Assembly (NCBI RefSeq): GCF_001542405.1 | Contig: NZ_LNCD01000082.1 | Span: 124,001 to 188,000, forward strand | Direction of reading: 5' to 3' | DNA length: 64,000 nt | Source: Rhizobium altiplani | Lineage (GTDB): Bacteria; Pseudomonadota; Alphaproteobacteria; Rhizobiales; Rhizobiaceae | Shown: positions 51,844 to 60,935 of the stretch, piece by piece | Layout of the letters: every line of letters begins with the position of its first letter | Numbering within the stretch: the first letter of the stretch is position 1 | The notes under the pieces: generated by a model | Told to the model about the DNA's origin: nothing | The model's input: the letters and a program-made list of their open reading frames with translations, nothing else | Database searches by the model: none | Made by a program: the position numbers and the translations under genes

Positions 51844-53472
51844 ATGGCGCGATACGTATTTATCACTGGCGGCGTGGTTTCCTCTCTCGGTAAAGGAATT
51901 GCGGCCGCGGCTCTCGGAGCGTTGCTGCAGGCCCGTGGTTATCGGGTGCGGCTTCGCAAACTCGACCCCTATCTGAACGTGGACCCGGGCACCATGAGCC
52001 CGACCCAGCACGGCGAAGTCTTCGTCACCGATGACGGTGCCGAAACGGATCTAGATCTCGGCCACTACGAGCGCTTTACCGGGCGTTCGGCGACCAAGAC
52101 CGACAACATCACCACCGGACGCATCTACAAGAACATCATCGACAAGGAACGCCGCGGCGACTATCTCGGCGCGACCGTTCAGGTCATTCCGCACGTCACC
52201 AACGAGATCAAGGACTTCGTCACCGAAGGCAACGGCGACTACGACTTCGTCATCTGCGAGATCGGCGGCACGGTCGGCGATATCGAGGCGATGCCGTTCA
52301 TGGAAGCGATCCGCCAGCTCGGCAACGATCTGCCGCGCGGCACTGCGATCTACGTCCACCTGACGCTGATGCCGTATATTCCGGCTGCCGGCGAACTGAA
52401 GACCAAGCCAACCCAGCACTCCGTCAAGGAACTGCAGGCGCTCGGCATTCATCCGGACATCCTGCTGGTGCGCGCCGACCGCGAAATTCCGGAAGCGGAA
52501 CGCCGCAAGCTGTCGCTCTTCTGCAACGTCCGTCCGTCCGCGGTGATCCAGGCGCTCGACGTCGCCAACATCTACGACGTCCCGATGGCCTACCACAAGG
52601 AAGGGCTCGACAACGAAGTGCTGGCAGCCTTCGGCATCGAGCCGGCACCTAAGCCCCGCCTTGACCAATGGGAAGAGGTCTGCAACCGCATCCGCACGCC
52701 TGAGGGCGAGGTCACGATTGCCATCGTCGGCAAGTACACCGGCCTCAAGGATGCCTACAAGTCGCTGATCGAAGCGCTGCATCACGGCGGCATTGCCAAT
52801 CGCGTCAAGGTCAACCTGGAATGGATCGAATCCGAGGTCTTCGAAAAGGAAGACCCGGCGCCGTATCTCGAGAAGGTCCATGGCATCCTCGTTCCCGGCG
52901 GGTTCGGCGAGCGCGGCTCGGAAGGCAAGATCCATGCGGCCCGCTTCGCACGCGAACGGAAGGTACCTTATTTCGGGATCTGCTTTGGCATGCAGATGGC
53001 CGTTATTGAAGCCGCCCGCAACCTTGCCGGCGTGGAAAGCGCCTCGTCGACCGAGTTCGGCCCGACGAAGGAGCCCGTTGTCGGCCTGATGACCGAATGG
53101 GTGAAGGGCAATGAGCTGCAGAAGCGCACGGAAGCGGGCGATCTCGGCGGCACGATGCGCCTCGGCGCCTACAAGGCTGCGTTGAAGAAGGATACGAAGA
53201 TCTCGGAGATCTACGGTTCGACCGATATTTCCGAGCGCCATCGCCATCGCTACGAAGTCAACATCGACTACAAGGACCGTTTGGAAGACTGCGGTCTCAT
53301 CTTTTCGGGAATGTCACCGGACGGTGTACTGCCCGAGACGATCGAGTATGCTGAGCATCCCTGGTTCATCGGCGTTCAGTACCATCCGGAACTGAAGAGC
53401 CGTCCTCTAGACCCGCATCCGCTCTTCGCAAGCTTCATCGAAGCCGCAACCGAACAGAGCCGCCTGGTCTGA
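51844..53472 (+). CDS. pyrG: CTP synthase
   Basis: The 542-residue enzyme makes CTP from UTP, ATP and glutamine. The synthetase domain opens YVFITGGVVSSLGKGIAAAA and has DPYLNVDPGTMSPTQHGEVF. The C-terminal glutaminase has the oxyanion region GGFGERGSEGK, nucleophile YFGICFGMQMAVIE and triad residues in QYHPELKSR. Length is normal. It is followed by a strong terminator. Confidence 0.98.
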   Translation: MARYVFITGGVVSSLGKGIAAAALGALLQARGYRVRLRKLDPYLNVDPGTMSPTQHGEVFVTDDGAETDLDLGHYERFTGRSATKTDNITTGRIYKNIIDKERRGDYLGATVQVIPHVTNEIKDFVTEGNGDYDFVICEIGGTVGDIEAMPFMEAIRQLGNDLPRGTAIYVHLTLMPYIPAAGELKTKPTQHSVKELQALGIHPDILLVRADREIPEAERRKLSLFCNVRPSAVIQALDVANIYDVPMAYHKEGLDNEVLAAFGIEPAPKPRLDQWEEVCNRIRTPEGEVTIAIVGKYTGLKDAYKSLIEALHHGGIANRVKVNLEWIESEVFEKEDPAPYLEKVHGILVPGGFGERGSEGKIHAARFARERKVPYFGICFGMQMAVIEAARNLAGVESASSTEFGPTKEPVVGLMTEWVKGNELQKRTEAGDLGGTMRLGAYKAALKKDTKISEIYGSTDISERHRHRYEVNIDYKDRLEDCGLIFSGMSPDGVLPETIEYAEHPWFIGVQYHPELKSRPLDPHPLFASFIEAATEQSRLV

Positions 53473-53480
53473 CCTTCAAG

Positions 53481-53507
53481 AGGCCGCCTCAACGAGGCGG
53501 CCTTTTT
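53481..53507 (+). terminator. Terminator of pyrG
   Basis: AGGCCGCCTC and GAGGCGGCCT form a ten-base stem with a three-base loop and a run of five Ts. Confidence 0.9.
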
Positions 53508-53630
53508 AATTGCCGAGAGACACTTAGCAATTTGCGGCCTATCTCAGCGGTTAGAGGCTTCCCCGCACCGAGACCCACTATAAACGATATGCCGGCGGCT
53601 GGGACCGCCGGTTCTTCTTATTGTCGATGC

Positions 53631-54719
53631 TCACGCCGCCTGCGGCACCGGCCCGACATAGATCGACCGAGGACGGATCAATCTGCCTTGCAGCGCCTGC
53701 TCGCGCGCATGCGCGATCCACCCCACGGTCCGGCCGATCGCGAATACGCCGGTGAATGATTCGCGCGGAAAGCCCAGCGCATCGAGCAATAAGGCGGTGT
53801 AGAACTCGACATTGACGTCCAGCGGCCGGTCTGGCTTGCGCTCCCTCAGGACAGCAAGCGCCGCACGTTCGACGGCTTCCGCAAGCTCCACGCGCTGGCG
53901 ATCGACCTGCCCAACCAAGACGAGCGGTCGCAGCGCCTTCTTCAATGCATCGGCGCGCGGATCACGCACCCGGTAAATGCGGTGACCGAAGCCCATCAGG
54001 CGTTCGCCGCGATCCAATGCTCGACCGAGCCACCCGCGCGCATTCTCGCTGGCTCCGATCTCATCGAACATATCGAGCACAGGCCCCGGCGCGCCGCCAT
54101 GCAAAGGTCCTTTAAGCGCACTTATCGCCGCGAGCACTGATGAAGTGAGGCCGGCCCGCGTCGAGGCGATGACGCGCGAAGCGAAGGTCGAGGCGTTCAA
54201 GCCATGGTCGGAAATGGTCACAAGATAGGCGTCGAGAGCAGCCTTCTGCTCCGCACTCGGCATCCTGCCTGTGAGCATGCGCAGGATGTCGGCTGCCTGG
54301 GGTAGCGAAGCGTCCGGGGCCACGGGTTCGTTGCCGGCCTGCAGACGGAGTATCGCCGGCAGGAAAACTGCGGGCGCTGCCAGCAATCGAAGCGCCGCTT
54401 CGAAGTCCTCGCCATCTGGCAGGCGAGCGATGAGAGCGCGCATCGCGTCCACTGGCGGCAAGGCCAGCAGGTCCGATTGGAGGGCCGCCACATGGGCAAA
54501 TAGGCGCACCCGCATTTCACCCAACCAATCGCGGAGTTCTGCAGGACCAAAATGCCGTTCCGTCAGGCCGTCGAGCAACAGCGCGGCAACACTTTCATAG
54601 GTTGCTGTCGATACGAGATGATCGAGCGACACGCCACGGATGATCAGGCGGCCCGCTTCGCCGTTGACATCGGAGAGCTGCGTTTCCGCTGCGATAACAT
54701 CTTCCAAACCGTTTTTCAT
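53631..54719 (-). CDS. Citrate-synthase-family protein
   Basis: The 362-residue protein has the citrate synthase active-site set: ISDHGLNASTFASRV, GPLHGGAPGPVLDM with the catalytic His, LMGFGHRIYRVRDPRAD with the second His, and VNVEFYTALLLDALGFP, where Glu stands in place of the usual Asp as in many citrate synthase 2-type enzymes. It would condense acetyl- or propionyl-CoA with oxaloacetate. AAGGAG precedes the start at 54719. It is divergent from the helix-turn-helix fusion at 54807. It is probably not the main gltA enzyme. Confidence 0.88.
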   Translation of the reverse strand: MKNGLEDVIAAETQLSDVNGEAGRLIIRGVSLDHLVSTATYESVAALLLDGLTERHFGPAELRDWLGEMRVRLFAHVAALQSDLLALPPVDAMRALIARLPDGEDFEAALRLLAAPAVFLPAILRLQAGNEPVAPDASLPQAADILRMLTGRMPSAEQKAALDAYLVTISDHGLNASTFASRVIASTRAGLTSSVLAAISALKGPLHGGAPGPVLDMFDEIGASENARGWLGRALDRGERLMGFGHRIYRVRDPRADALKKALRPLVLVGQVDRQRVELAEAVERAALAVLRERKPDRPLDVNVEFYTALLLDALGFPRESFTGVFAIGRTVGWIAHAREQALQGRLIRPRSIYVGPVPQAA

Positions 54720-54754
54720 GGTGTTTTCTCCTTTACGTGCAACAGGATCAAGCT

Positions 54755-54793
54755 TAGATTGATTGACGTCAATCTTGATGCAAATGATCAATG
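54755..54793. promoter_or_regulatory. Divergent promoter with 14-bp palindrome
   Basis: The perfect palindrome GATTGACGTCAATC is at 54761-54774, in the 87-bp gap between two divergent citrate-synthase-family genes. TTGACG within it can serve as a -35 box on both strands. TTGATG and GATCAATG nearby add partial repeats. It is a likely operator for the helix-turn-helix fusion protein (inference). Confidence 0.5.
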
Positions 54794-54806
54794 TAAAGAG
54801 GACAAA

Positions 54807-55964
54807 ATGCTTTGGCTGACAGCCGAGCAGGCGCTCGAGAAACTCGGAACCAAGCCACAAACGCTGTACGCCAATGTAAGTCGCGGCCGTATCCGGGCCA
54901 AAGCAGATGCCAGCGATCCACGGCGAAGTCTTTACAATGCGGTCGACGTCATGCGGCTTGCCGCACGTCACGCTGGCCGACGAAAGACCGAGACAGTTGC
55001 GGCAGACGCCATCCAATGGGGCGATCCCGTGTTGCCATCTGCCATTTCCACCATTCTGGATGGCCGACTCTACTATCGCGGCCGTGATGTGGCGACATGG
55101 GCGGAACATGCGACGCTCGAGGAGACCGCGGCACTTCTGTGGAAGTCCGGACCGATTACAGCCGCAGCAAGCGAGTCTTCTGAAACGGGACCGTCGATAG
55201 AGCGGGCATTTGTTTTGCTCGCACAGCGCGTGACCCGCGACTTACCGACTCTCGGCAGAGCGCCAACCGTACTGCAAGCCGAAGCAGAAAGTATTCTTTC
55301 GATCGTGGCCAGTGTCCTTGCTCCAGATGCGGCAGCTTCACCATTGCATCTGCGCCTCGCCACCAGCTGGTCCAGGCCAGAAGCCGCCGATTGCATCAGG
55401 CGCGCGCTTGTGCTCCTTGCCGATCACGAACTCAACGCGTCGACCTTTGCCTCGCGAGTGGCTGCTTCTTCAGGCGCAACGCTGTCGGCCGCGGTCCTGT
55501 CGGGCCTATCGACCTTGAGCGGACCGCTCCACGGTGGCGCCTGGCATGGCGTCGCCTCGTTGATCGCAGAGGTCGACGCGCTCGATGCCAGTCAAGCAAT
55601 ACGGCAGGCGTTGACACAGGGAAGACCGCTGCCGGCGTTCGGCCATCCTCTGTATCCGGATGGAGACATCAGGGCAAAGGCGCTGATGGCTCAGTTCGAC
55701 TTGCCGCCGAGCTACGCCGAACTGGCGACCGCGGGACAAGAGATCGTGGGGGAAGGCGTCAACATCGATTTCGCGCTGACAGCCATGAGCGCCGCCTTCG
55801 ATCTTCCCGATGATGCGCCCCTCGTGATTTTCGCGCTCGCGCGAACCGTCGGGTGGCTCGCTCATGCCATGGAGCAGATCGAGAGCGGCCGCCTTATTCG
55901 GCCGAGGGCGCGCTATACTGGACCGGCAATCGAAAGACCGCTTAAGATAGACAATGTCGGATAG
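54807..55964 (+). CDS. Citrate-synthase-family protein with N-terminal helix-turn-helix
   Basis: The 385-residue protein starts with a MerR/excisionase-like helix-turn-helix (LTAEQALEKLGTKPQTLYAN, VSRGRIRAK, residues 3-50). A citrate synthase domain follows: DHELNASTFASRVAASS, SGPLHGGAWHGVAS, FGHPLYPDGDIRA and GVNIDFALTAMSAAFDLP. The two active His and the Asp are kept, but the arginine after GH is Pro, so catalysis may be changed. Such a fusion could sense acyl-CoA or oxaloacetate and control the neighbouring gene. The start has AAAGAGG upstream. Confidence 0.87.
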   Translation: MLWLTAEQALEKLGTKPQTLYANVSRGRIRAKADASDPRRSLYNAVDVMRLAARHAGRRKTETVAADAIQWGDPVLPSAISTILDGRLYYRGRDVATWAEHATLEETAALLWKSGPITAAASESSETGPSIERAFVLLAQRVTRDLPTLGRAPTVLQAEAESILSIVASVLAPDAAASPLHLRLATSWSRPEAADCIRRALVLLADHELNASTFASRVAASSGATLSAAVLSGLSTLSGPLHGGAWHGVASLIAEVDALDASQAIRQALTQGRPLPAFGHPLYPDGDIRAKALMAQFDLPPSYAELATAGQEIVGEGVNIDFALTAMSAAFDLPDDAPLVIFALARTVGWLAHAMEQIESGRLIRPRARYTGPAIERPLKIDNVG

Positions 55965-56058
55965 GCGTTGACGTTTTGACATGCGTGCTGCAGCTATCAG
56001 CGTATGATGCCGTCGCACGCCCGGGCTGTCCGGCCATGCATTCAGGTAGGGGACGAAT

Positions 56059-56598
56059 ATGCTTGTGAACTCCAGAATGCTCCTGGTGCTGGCCGCGTGG
56101 GCAAGCGCTGCCTGTCTGCTCAGCTCAGATCCGGCACTTGCGCAAGCGAACGGATGCACGATGGCGCGCGTGGCGGGAACGGCGCGACAGATCATGCGGT
56201 GCGCGGATGGCGTGACGATCATCGCCGAGGCTGGGGCCCGCTTCAACGCCGTCGACCGCAATCGCAACGGGCGACCGGATGCGGTGTCGTTGCGCAACAA
56301 GGCCGTGCTCGTCGATGTCGACCGGGCTCGGCACCCGGACGGATTCGAGGTCGTCACACCACAGGCAATTGCCGCCGTCCGCGGCACACGTTGGGCTGTC
56401 GATGTCAAGAACGGCACGACCTCTGTCTTAGTCGTACGCGGACGCGTAGCGGTCGGCCGTCCTTCGGCAGGAGCAGCAGCACGCGTCGTTCTGAATGAAG
56501 GCGAGGGTGTTGATGTCGCGCCTGGCAGCGCACCACTCACCGTCCGCCGCTGGCCGCCGGCCCGTAGCGCGGCCCTGCTCGCCCGCCTCGGCCAATAA
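56059..56598 (+). CDS. Exported FecR-domain protein
   Basis: The 179-residue protein has a signal peptide (MLLVLAAWASAACLLSSDPA, cut after ALA). The FecR-like part includes CADGVTIIAEAGARF, VVTPQAIAAVRGTRWAV and GTTSVLVVRGRVAVGRP. It is a short FecR without an anti-sigma segment. The gene ends five bases before the CHASE2-cyclase gene, so the two are one operon, and the FecR domain may be the periplasmic partner of CHASE2. Confidence 0.85.
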   Translation: MLVNSRMLLVLAAWASAACLLSSDPALAQANGCTMARVAGTARQIMRCADGVTIIAEAGARFNAVDRNRNGRPDAVSLRNKAVLVDVDRARHPDGFEVVTPQAIAAVRGTRWAVDVKNGTTSVLVVRGRVAVGRPSAGAAARVVLNEGEGVDVAPGSAPLTVRRWPPARSAALLARLGQ

Positions 56599-56603
56599 CG
56601 CCA

Positions 56604-58463
56604 ATGCAGGGCAGACGGCTCCTGGTCACGATTGCTCTGCTGCTATCCGCGCTCTGGGGCGGACTCCTCGGCTATATGCATCTTTCGGGAAGCATGAGTT
56701 TCCTCGACCGCCTCGAAGCTTCCATTACTGACGTGCGAAGCACGGTGATCGGCGCAAAGGAGCCTCCGCCGGTTACCAGCATTGTTGCGATTGACGACCA
56801 GACTGCCGTCGACAACGGCTATCCTCTCAATCGGGCAACGCTTGCCCGCGTGGTTGCCGCCGTCAGCGCTTTCAAGCCGAAGGTCATCGCACTTGATCTT
56901 TTGCTGGTTGATCCCGGACCAGAAGAGGGAGATGCGGCGCTTGCCGTGGCGCTCCATCAGAGCCCCAGCGTTATCGCCGCCGCCGGCGTCTTCCCGAAAG
57001 ACACACAGGCGGTCGATCACGACGCCAATGATCCGCTGGCAGCGATACCGGCAGCCAGCCAGATGCTGTTGCCTCTGAGTCGCTTTTCCGACGTTGCTGC
57101 CATTGGCGTCGTCAACGTCGCCACCGACGAGTCAGGCACACCGCGTTTCATTCCGCTGATCTCGCGTGGCGGCGCACGAGTCGATGCATCATTTCCGTTG
57201 CGGGTGGCGTCACTGGCACTGGGTATCAATCCGGCATTCTCGCCTGGCGGGCTTGCGCTCGGCGACCGGCATCTGCCGACCGACAACGGGCAGCGCCTGC
57301 CGATCACCTTCTATGGTCCACGCGGGACCATTCCGACTTTCAGCGCGGCGGATGTGCTGGCCGGCAACCTCCCCGCCAAGGCAATAGAGGACAAGATCGT
57401 CGTGATCGGCTCCACGGTGACGGGCGGTGGCGACGTCTTCCCAACTCCATTCGATCCGGTATTGCCGGGCGTCGAGGTGATGGCGACGGCAGCGACGCAT
57501 CTGATTGCCGGCGACGGCATCATCAGGGACCGCAATGTGCGCCTGCTCGATTCGCTGATCGCGGTGGGTCTGCCGGTGCTGTTGATCAGCCTGCTTGCGT
57601 GGCGACGCAGCGCCATCGGCTACGCTATCATTGCGTCGGCGGCGCTTGCATGGGCCGCCCTGAACGTTGTCGCCTTCGCGCACGGCTATTGGTTCAGTGC
57701 GGCATTGCCAATCGCTGCGGCGCTGCCGCCCGTGCTGCTTTTCGGCGCGGCCGAGATCTGGATGGATCGTCGCCAGGCCGCACACTTTGCGGCGCAAAGC
57801 GACCTCCTGCAGCGCATCGAGGCCCCGGGCCTGGGAGAGTGGCTCGCCCGCGATCCCAACTTTCTCGCAAAGCCGGTCCGGCAAGACGCCGCAGTCGTCT
57901 TCATCGACCTCTCCGGCTTCACCGGCTTGAGCGAAGCAATCGGCGCGACGAATGTCCGCGAAGTTCTCAGCGATTTCTTCGAACTGGTCGACGAGGAGGC
58001 ACGCTCGCACGGCGGCGCGGTCACCAGCTTCATGGGCGATGGCGCGATGATTCTTTTCGGCCTGCCGCAACCGGCCGATGACGACGCCGCGCGAGCCGCC
58101 GCGTGCGCCGTGCGCCTGTGCGGGCGAATGCGTCCCTGGCTTGCAATACATCCCGCGCTGAGCGGCCGAAAGACTGGTTTCAAGGTTGGAGCTCATTGCG
58201 GTCCGGTCGTTGCCTCGCGCCTAGGAACCGGCAGCCGCCAGCAGATTACCGCAACGGGTGACACCGTGAATGTCGCCAGCCGCCTGATGGAGGTCGCGGC
58301 AGAACGTGGTGTCGAACTGGCGTTGAGCGCCGCACTGATGAAAGCGGCAGGCGCCGATAGCGCGCCGCTTCGCGCCGGCCGGCTCGAGGGCCCTGCAAAA
58401 GCACGCATTCGTGGCAGAAGCGAAGGCATCGACGTGTGGCTATGGCAGGGACATCCGCTTTGA
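56604..58463 (+). CDS. CHASE2-domain adenylate/guanylate cyclase
   Basis: The 619-residue protein has an N-terminal helix, a periplasmic CHASE2 sensor (residues ~35-310: DDQTAVDNGYPLNRATLARV, IALDLLLVDPG, FPTPFDPVLPGVEV), then three helices (~320-385) and a class III cyclase (~425-600). The cyclase has VVFIDLSGFTGLSEAIGAT (metal Asp), SFMGDGAMILFGLP and GDTVNVASRLMEVA. It makes cAMP or cGMP in response to a periplasmic signal. The upstream FecR gene is probably functionally linked. Confidence 0.93.
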   Translation: MQGRRLLVTIALLLSALWGGLLGYMHLSGSMSFLDRLEASITDVRSTVIGAKEPPPVTSIVAIDDQTAVDNGYPLNRATLARVVAAVSAFKPKVIALDLLLVDPGPEEGDAALAVALHQSPSVIAAAGVFPKDTQAVDHDANDPLAAIPAASQMLLPLSRFSDVAAIGVVNVATDESGTPRFIPLISRGGARVDASFPLRVASLALGINPAFSPGGLALGDRHLPTDNGQRLPITFYGPRGTIPTFSAADVLAGNLPAKAIEDKIVVIGSTVTGGGDVFPTPFDPVLPGVEVMATAATHLIAGDGIIRDRNVRLLDSLIAVGLPVLLISLLAWRRSAIGYAIIASAALAWAALNVVAFAHGYWFSAALPIAAALPPVLLFGAAEIWMDRRQAAHFAAQSDLLQRIEAPGLGEWLARDPNFLAKPVRQDAAVVFIDLSGFTGLSEAIGATNVREVLSDFFELVDEEARSHGGAVTSFMGDGAMILFGLPQPADDDAARAAACAVRLCGRMRPWLAIHPALSGRKTGFKVGAHCGPVVASRLGTGSRQQITATGDTVNVASRLMEVAAERGVELALSAALMKAAGADSAPLRAGRLEGPAKARIRGRSEGIDVWLWQGHPL

Positions 58464-58560
58464 CATTTGCCGCCTGACCAAGTAGGAACGGCCAACTTCT
58501 TCACCGGCAATTGCCGGCTAGGGCGCAACATGCGCGTGAGACTTCCGAAAGATAGACAAC

Positions 58561-60429
58561 ATGACAGATTTTAACGGCGTCGTTCCGGCGATCGCCAAGG
58601 CGTTGGTGAAGCGCGGTTACACCGAGCTGACGCCGGTCCAAAAGTCCATGCTCGACCCTGCACTCGCCGCGTCGGACGCCCTCGTTTCGGCCCAGACTGG
58701 CTCCGGCAAGACCGTAGCCTTCGGCCTCGCGCTGGCGCCGACGCTGCTCGAGGACGCGGAACGCTTTGGCCCTGCAGCGGAACCGCTGGCTCTTGTGATC
58801 GCACCGACGCGCGAACTCGCGCTGCAAGTCAAGCGCGAACTCGAATGGCTTTATGAAGCGACGGGCGCGCTGATTGTCAGCTGCGTCGGCGGCATGGACA
58901 TCCGCAGCGAGCGCCGTGCGCTGGAGCGTGGCTCCCATATCGTTGTCGGTACTCCCGGTCGTCTCTGCGATCATATCAGGCGCAATGCGCTCGACATTTC
59001 CGGCCTCAAGGCTGTTGTACTTGATGAAGCCGATGAAATGCTTGATCTCGGCTTCCGCGAAGATCTGGAGTTCATTCTGGATTCTTCCCCCGATGACCGT
59101 CGCACGCTGATGTTCTCGGCGACGGTGCCGGCAGCCATCGCGAAACTGGCGAAGAGCTATCAGAAGAACGCGGTGCGGATCGCGACGGCTACCGAGGAAA
59201 AGCAGCACGGCGACATCGAATACCGGGCTCTTGTCGTGTCGCCGAGCGACCGCGAGAACGCGATCATCAATGTCCTGCGCTACTATGAAGCGACCAACGC
59301 CATCGTATTCTGTTCGACGCGCGCGGCGGTGAACCATCTGACAGCCCGCTTTCACAATCGCAACTTCAACGTCGTCGCCCTGTCGGGCGAACTGACGCAG
59401 AACGAGCGCAGCCATGCGCTGCAGGCAATGCGGGATGGACGCGCCCGCGTCTGCATCGCAACGGACGTTGCTGCCCGTGGTATCGACCTGCCGGGTCTCG
59501 ACCTTGTCATTCATGCCGACCTGCCGACCAATCCCGAAACCCTGCTTCATCGCAGCGGCCGCACGGGTCGCGCCGGTCGCAAGGGCGTCAGCGCGCTGAT
59601 AGTGCCGCTGAACGTCCGCCGCAAGGCAGAGCGTCTTCTTGACAACGCCGGCATCTCGGCCGCCTGGGCTCGTCCGCCGTCAGCGGAAGAGGTCATAGCA
59701 CGTGATGAAGCCCGTCTGCTTGCCGACCCCATCTTTGATGAAGCCCCTAGCGAGGAAACCCAGGACTTGGTCAAGCGGCTTCTCGATACGCATGGCGCCG
59801 AAAAGCTCGCCACAGCCTTCGTCAACCTCTATCGTTCGAACCAGTCCGCGCCGGAGGATCTGATCGAGGTCGCGGTTCAGGACAGCCGTGGCGGCAAGCG
59901 CCGCGAGCATGCCGAGGGTTTACGGGAGCCTTATCAGAAAGGTCCGCGCGACGACTTCGGCGCGAGCGTCTGGTTTTCGATTTCGGTCGGTCGCAAGCAG
60001 AATGCAGAGCCGCGATGGTTGATCCCGATGCTTTGCCGGAATGGCAATCTGACCAAGCGCGAGATCGGCGCGATCAAGATGCAGCCCGAGGAAACCTACG
60101 TCGAGATTTCCGCGGCCAGCGCCGACAGCTTCCTGCAGTCGATCGGTCCAAACAAGACGATGGAGCGCGGCATCCGCGTGACGCCGCTGAACGGCACGCC
60201 TGATTTCAGCAAACTTACCGCCGCAAAACCCTATGCCGGCAAGAAGACCTTTGGCGAGCGTCGTGAATTCACGGATGAGCGCCCCAAAGGCAATTTCCGC
60301 AAGGAAGCCCGCGGCGAGGGCGGGAGCGACGAGCGACGCGACTCGAAGCCTTGGGGCAAGAAGCCGGGCAAGCCGAAGTTCGAGGGCAAGGGCGGCAGCG
60401 GCCCTAAGCCCAAGTTCTCGAAAAAGTAG
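58561..60429 (+). CDS. DEAD-box RNA helicase
   Basis: The 622-residue enzyme has the helicase motifs: Q motif (LTPVQKSMLDPAL), motif I AQTGSGKT, Ia PTRELALQ, II DEAD, III SAT, V ARGIDLPG, VI HRSGRTGRAGRKG. A DbpA-type RNA-binding domain (residues ~475-560) and a Gly/Lys/Arg-rich tail (~560-622) follow. It remodels RNA, probably in ribosome assembly or cold growth (DeaD/DbpA-like). The tail is typical of rhizobial homologues. Confidence 0.95.
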   Translation: MTDFNGVVPAIAKALVKRGYTELTPVQKSMLDPALAASDALVSAQTGSGKTVAFGLALAPTLLEDAERFGPAAEPLALVIAPTRELALQVKRELEWLYEATGALIVSCVGGMDIRSERRALERGSHIVVGTPGRLCDHIRRNALDISGLKAVVLDEADEMLDLGFREDLEFILDSSPDDRRTLMFSATVPAAIAKLAKSYQKNAVRIATATEEKQHGDIEYRALVVSPSDRENAIINVLRYYEATNAIVFCSTRAAVNHLTARFHNRNFNVVALSGELTQNERSHALQAMRDGRARVCIATDVAARGIDLPGLDLVIHADLPTNPETLLHRSGRTGRAGRKGVSALIVPLNVRRKAERLLDNAGISAAWARPPSAEEVIARDEARLLADPIFDEAPSEETQDLVKRLLDTHGAEKLATAFVNLYRSNQSAPEDLIEVAVQDSRGGKRREHAEGLREPYQKGPRDDFGASVWFSISVGRKQNAEPRWLIPMLCRNGNLTKREIGAIKMQPEETYVEISAASADSFLQSIGPNKTMERGIRVTPLNGTPDFSKLTAAKPYAGKKTFGERREFTDERPKGNFRKEARGEGGSDERRDSKPWGKKPGKPKFEGKGGSGPKPKFSKK

Positions 60430-60489
60430 GCATAATGATCCCACCGGCGGCGCAGCCTTGCGTCGCCGCTTGAACCCGCGGAGAGGACA

Positions 60490-60921
60490 ATGGCAGATAC
60501 CATCGTTTTAACGGTTCCTGTTTTCAGTACCCTTTGCAATGAGGCGTTCAAGCTCCGGCGCGCGGTCTTTGTAGCCGAACAGAATGTACCCGCCGATGAA
60601 GAATTCGATGCGCTTGATCTTACTGCGCATCATGTCGTCGCGGTTGCAGGCGGTGAGGTCTGCGGGACGCTCCGGATCATCCATGCGAACGAGCATGTGA
60701 AGATCGGCCGTGTCGCCGTCGGCAAGGCATGGCGCGGACATGGTGTCGCAAGCGCGATGTTGACCTATGCGATGAACGAGCACCGATCTGCCCGTGAGAA
60801 CCGGTTTTATCTGACGGCACAAAGCGATAAAATAGCACTCTACGAACGCTTCGGATTTGCCGCCTTCGGCGACGAATTCCCTGATGGCGGCATACCGCAT
60901 CTGGCGATGAAGAATTATTGA
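60490..60921 (+). CDS. GNAT-family N-acetyltransferase
   Basis: The 143-residue protein has FKLRRAVFVAEQNVPADEEF, as in the ElaA-type group, and the acetyl-CoA loop KIGRVAVGKAWRGHGVASAM. It acetylates an unknown amine. AGAGGAC precedes the start. The methyltransferase gene follows by 14 bp, so the two are probably one unit. Confidence 0.9.
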   Translation: MADTIVLTVPVFSTLCNEAFKLRRAVFVAEQNVPADEEFDALDLTAHHVVAVAGGEVCGTLRIIHANEHVKIGRVAVGKAWRGHGVASAMLTYAMNEHRSARENRFYLTAQSDKIALYERFGFAAFGDEFPDGGIPHLAMKNY

Positions 60922-60935
60922 TCCGGCCGAGCGGA

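Noticed and set aside
52051..53247. 398-codon minus-strand open frame inside pyrG
   Set aside because: Shadow of pyrG with biased composition and no recognisable protein.
54762..54793. FixK/FNR-type box near the citrate-synthase pair
   Set aside because: TTGAT and ATCAA are seven bases apart, while FixK boxes need four.
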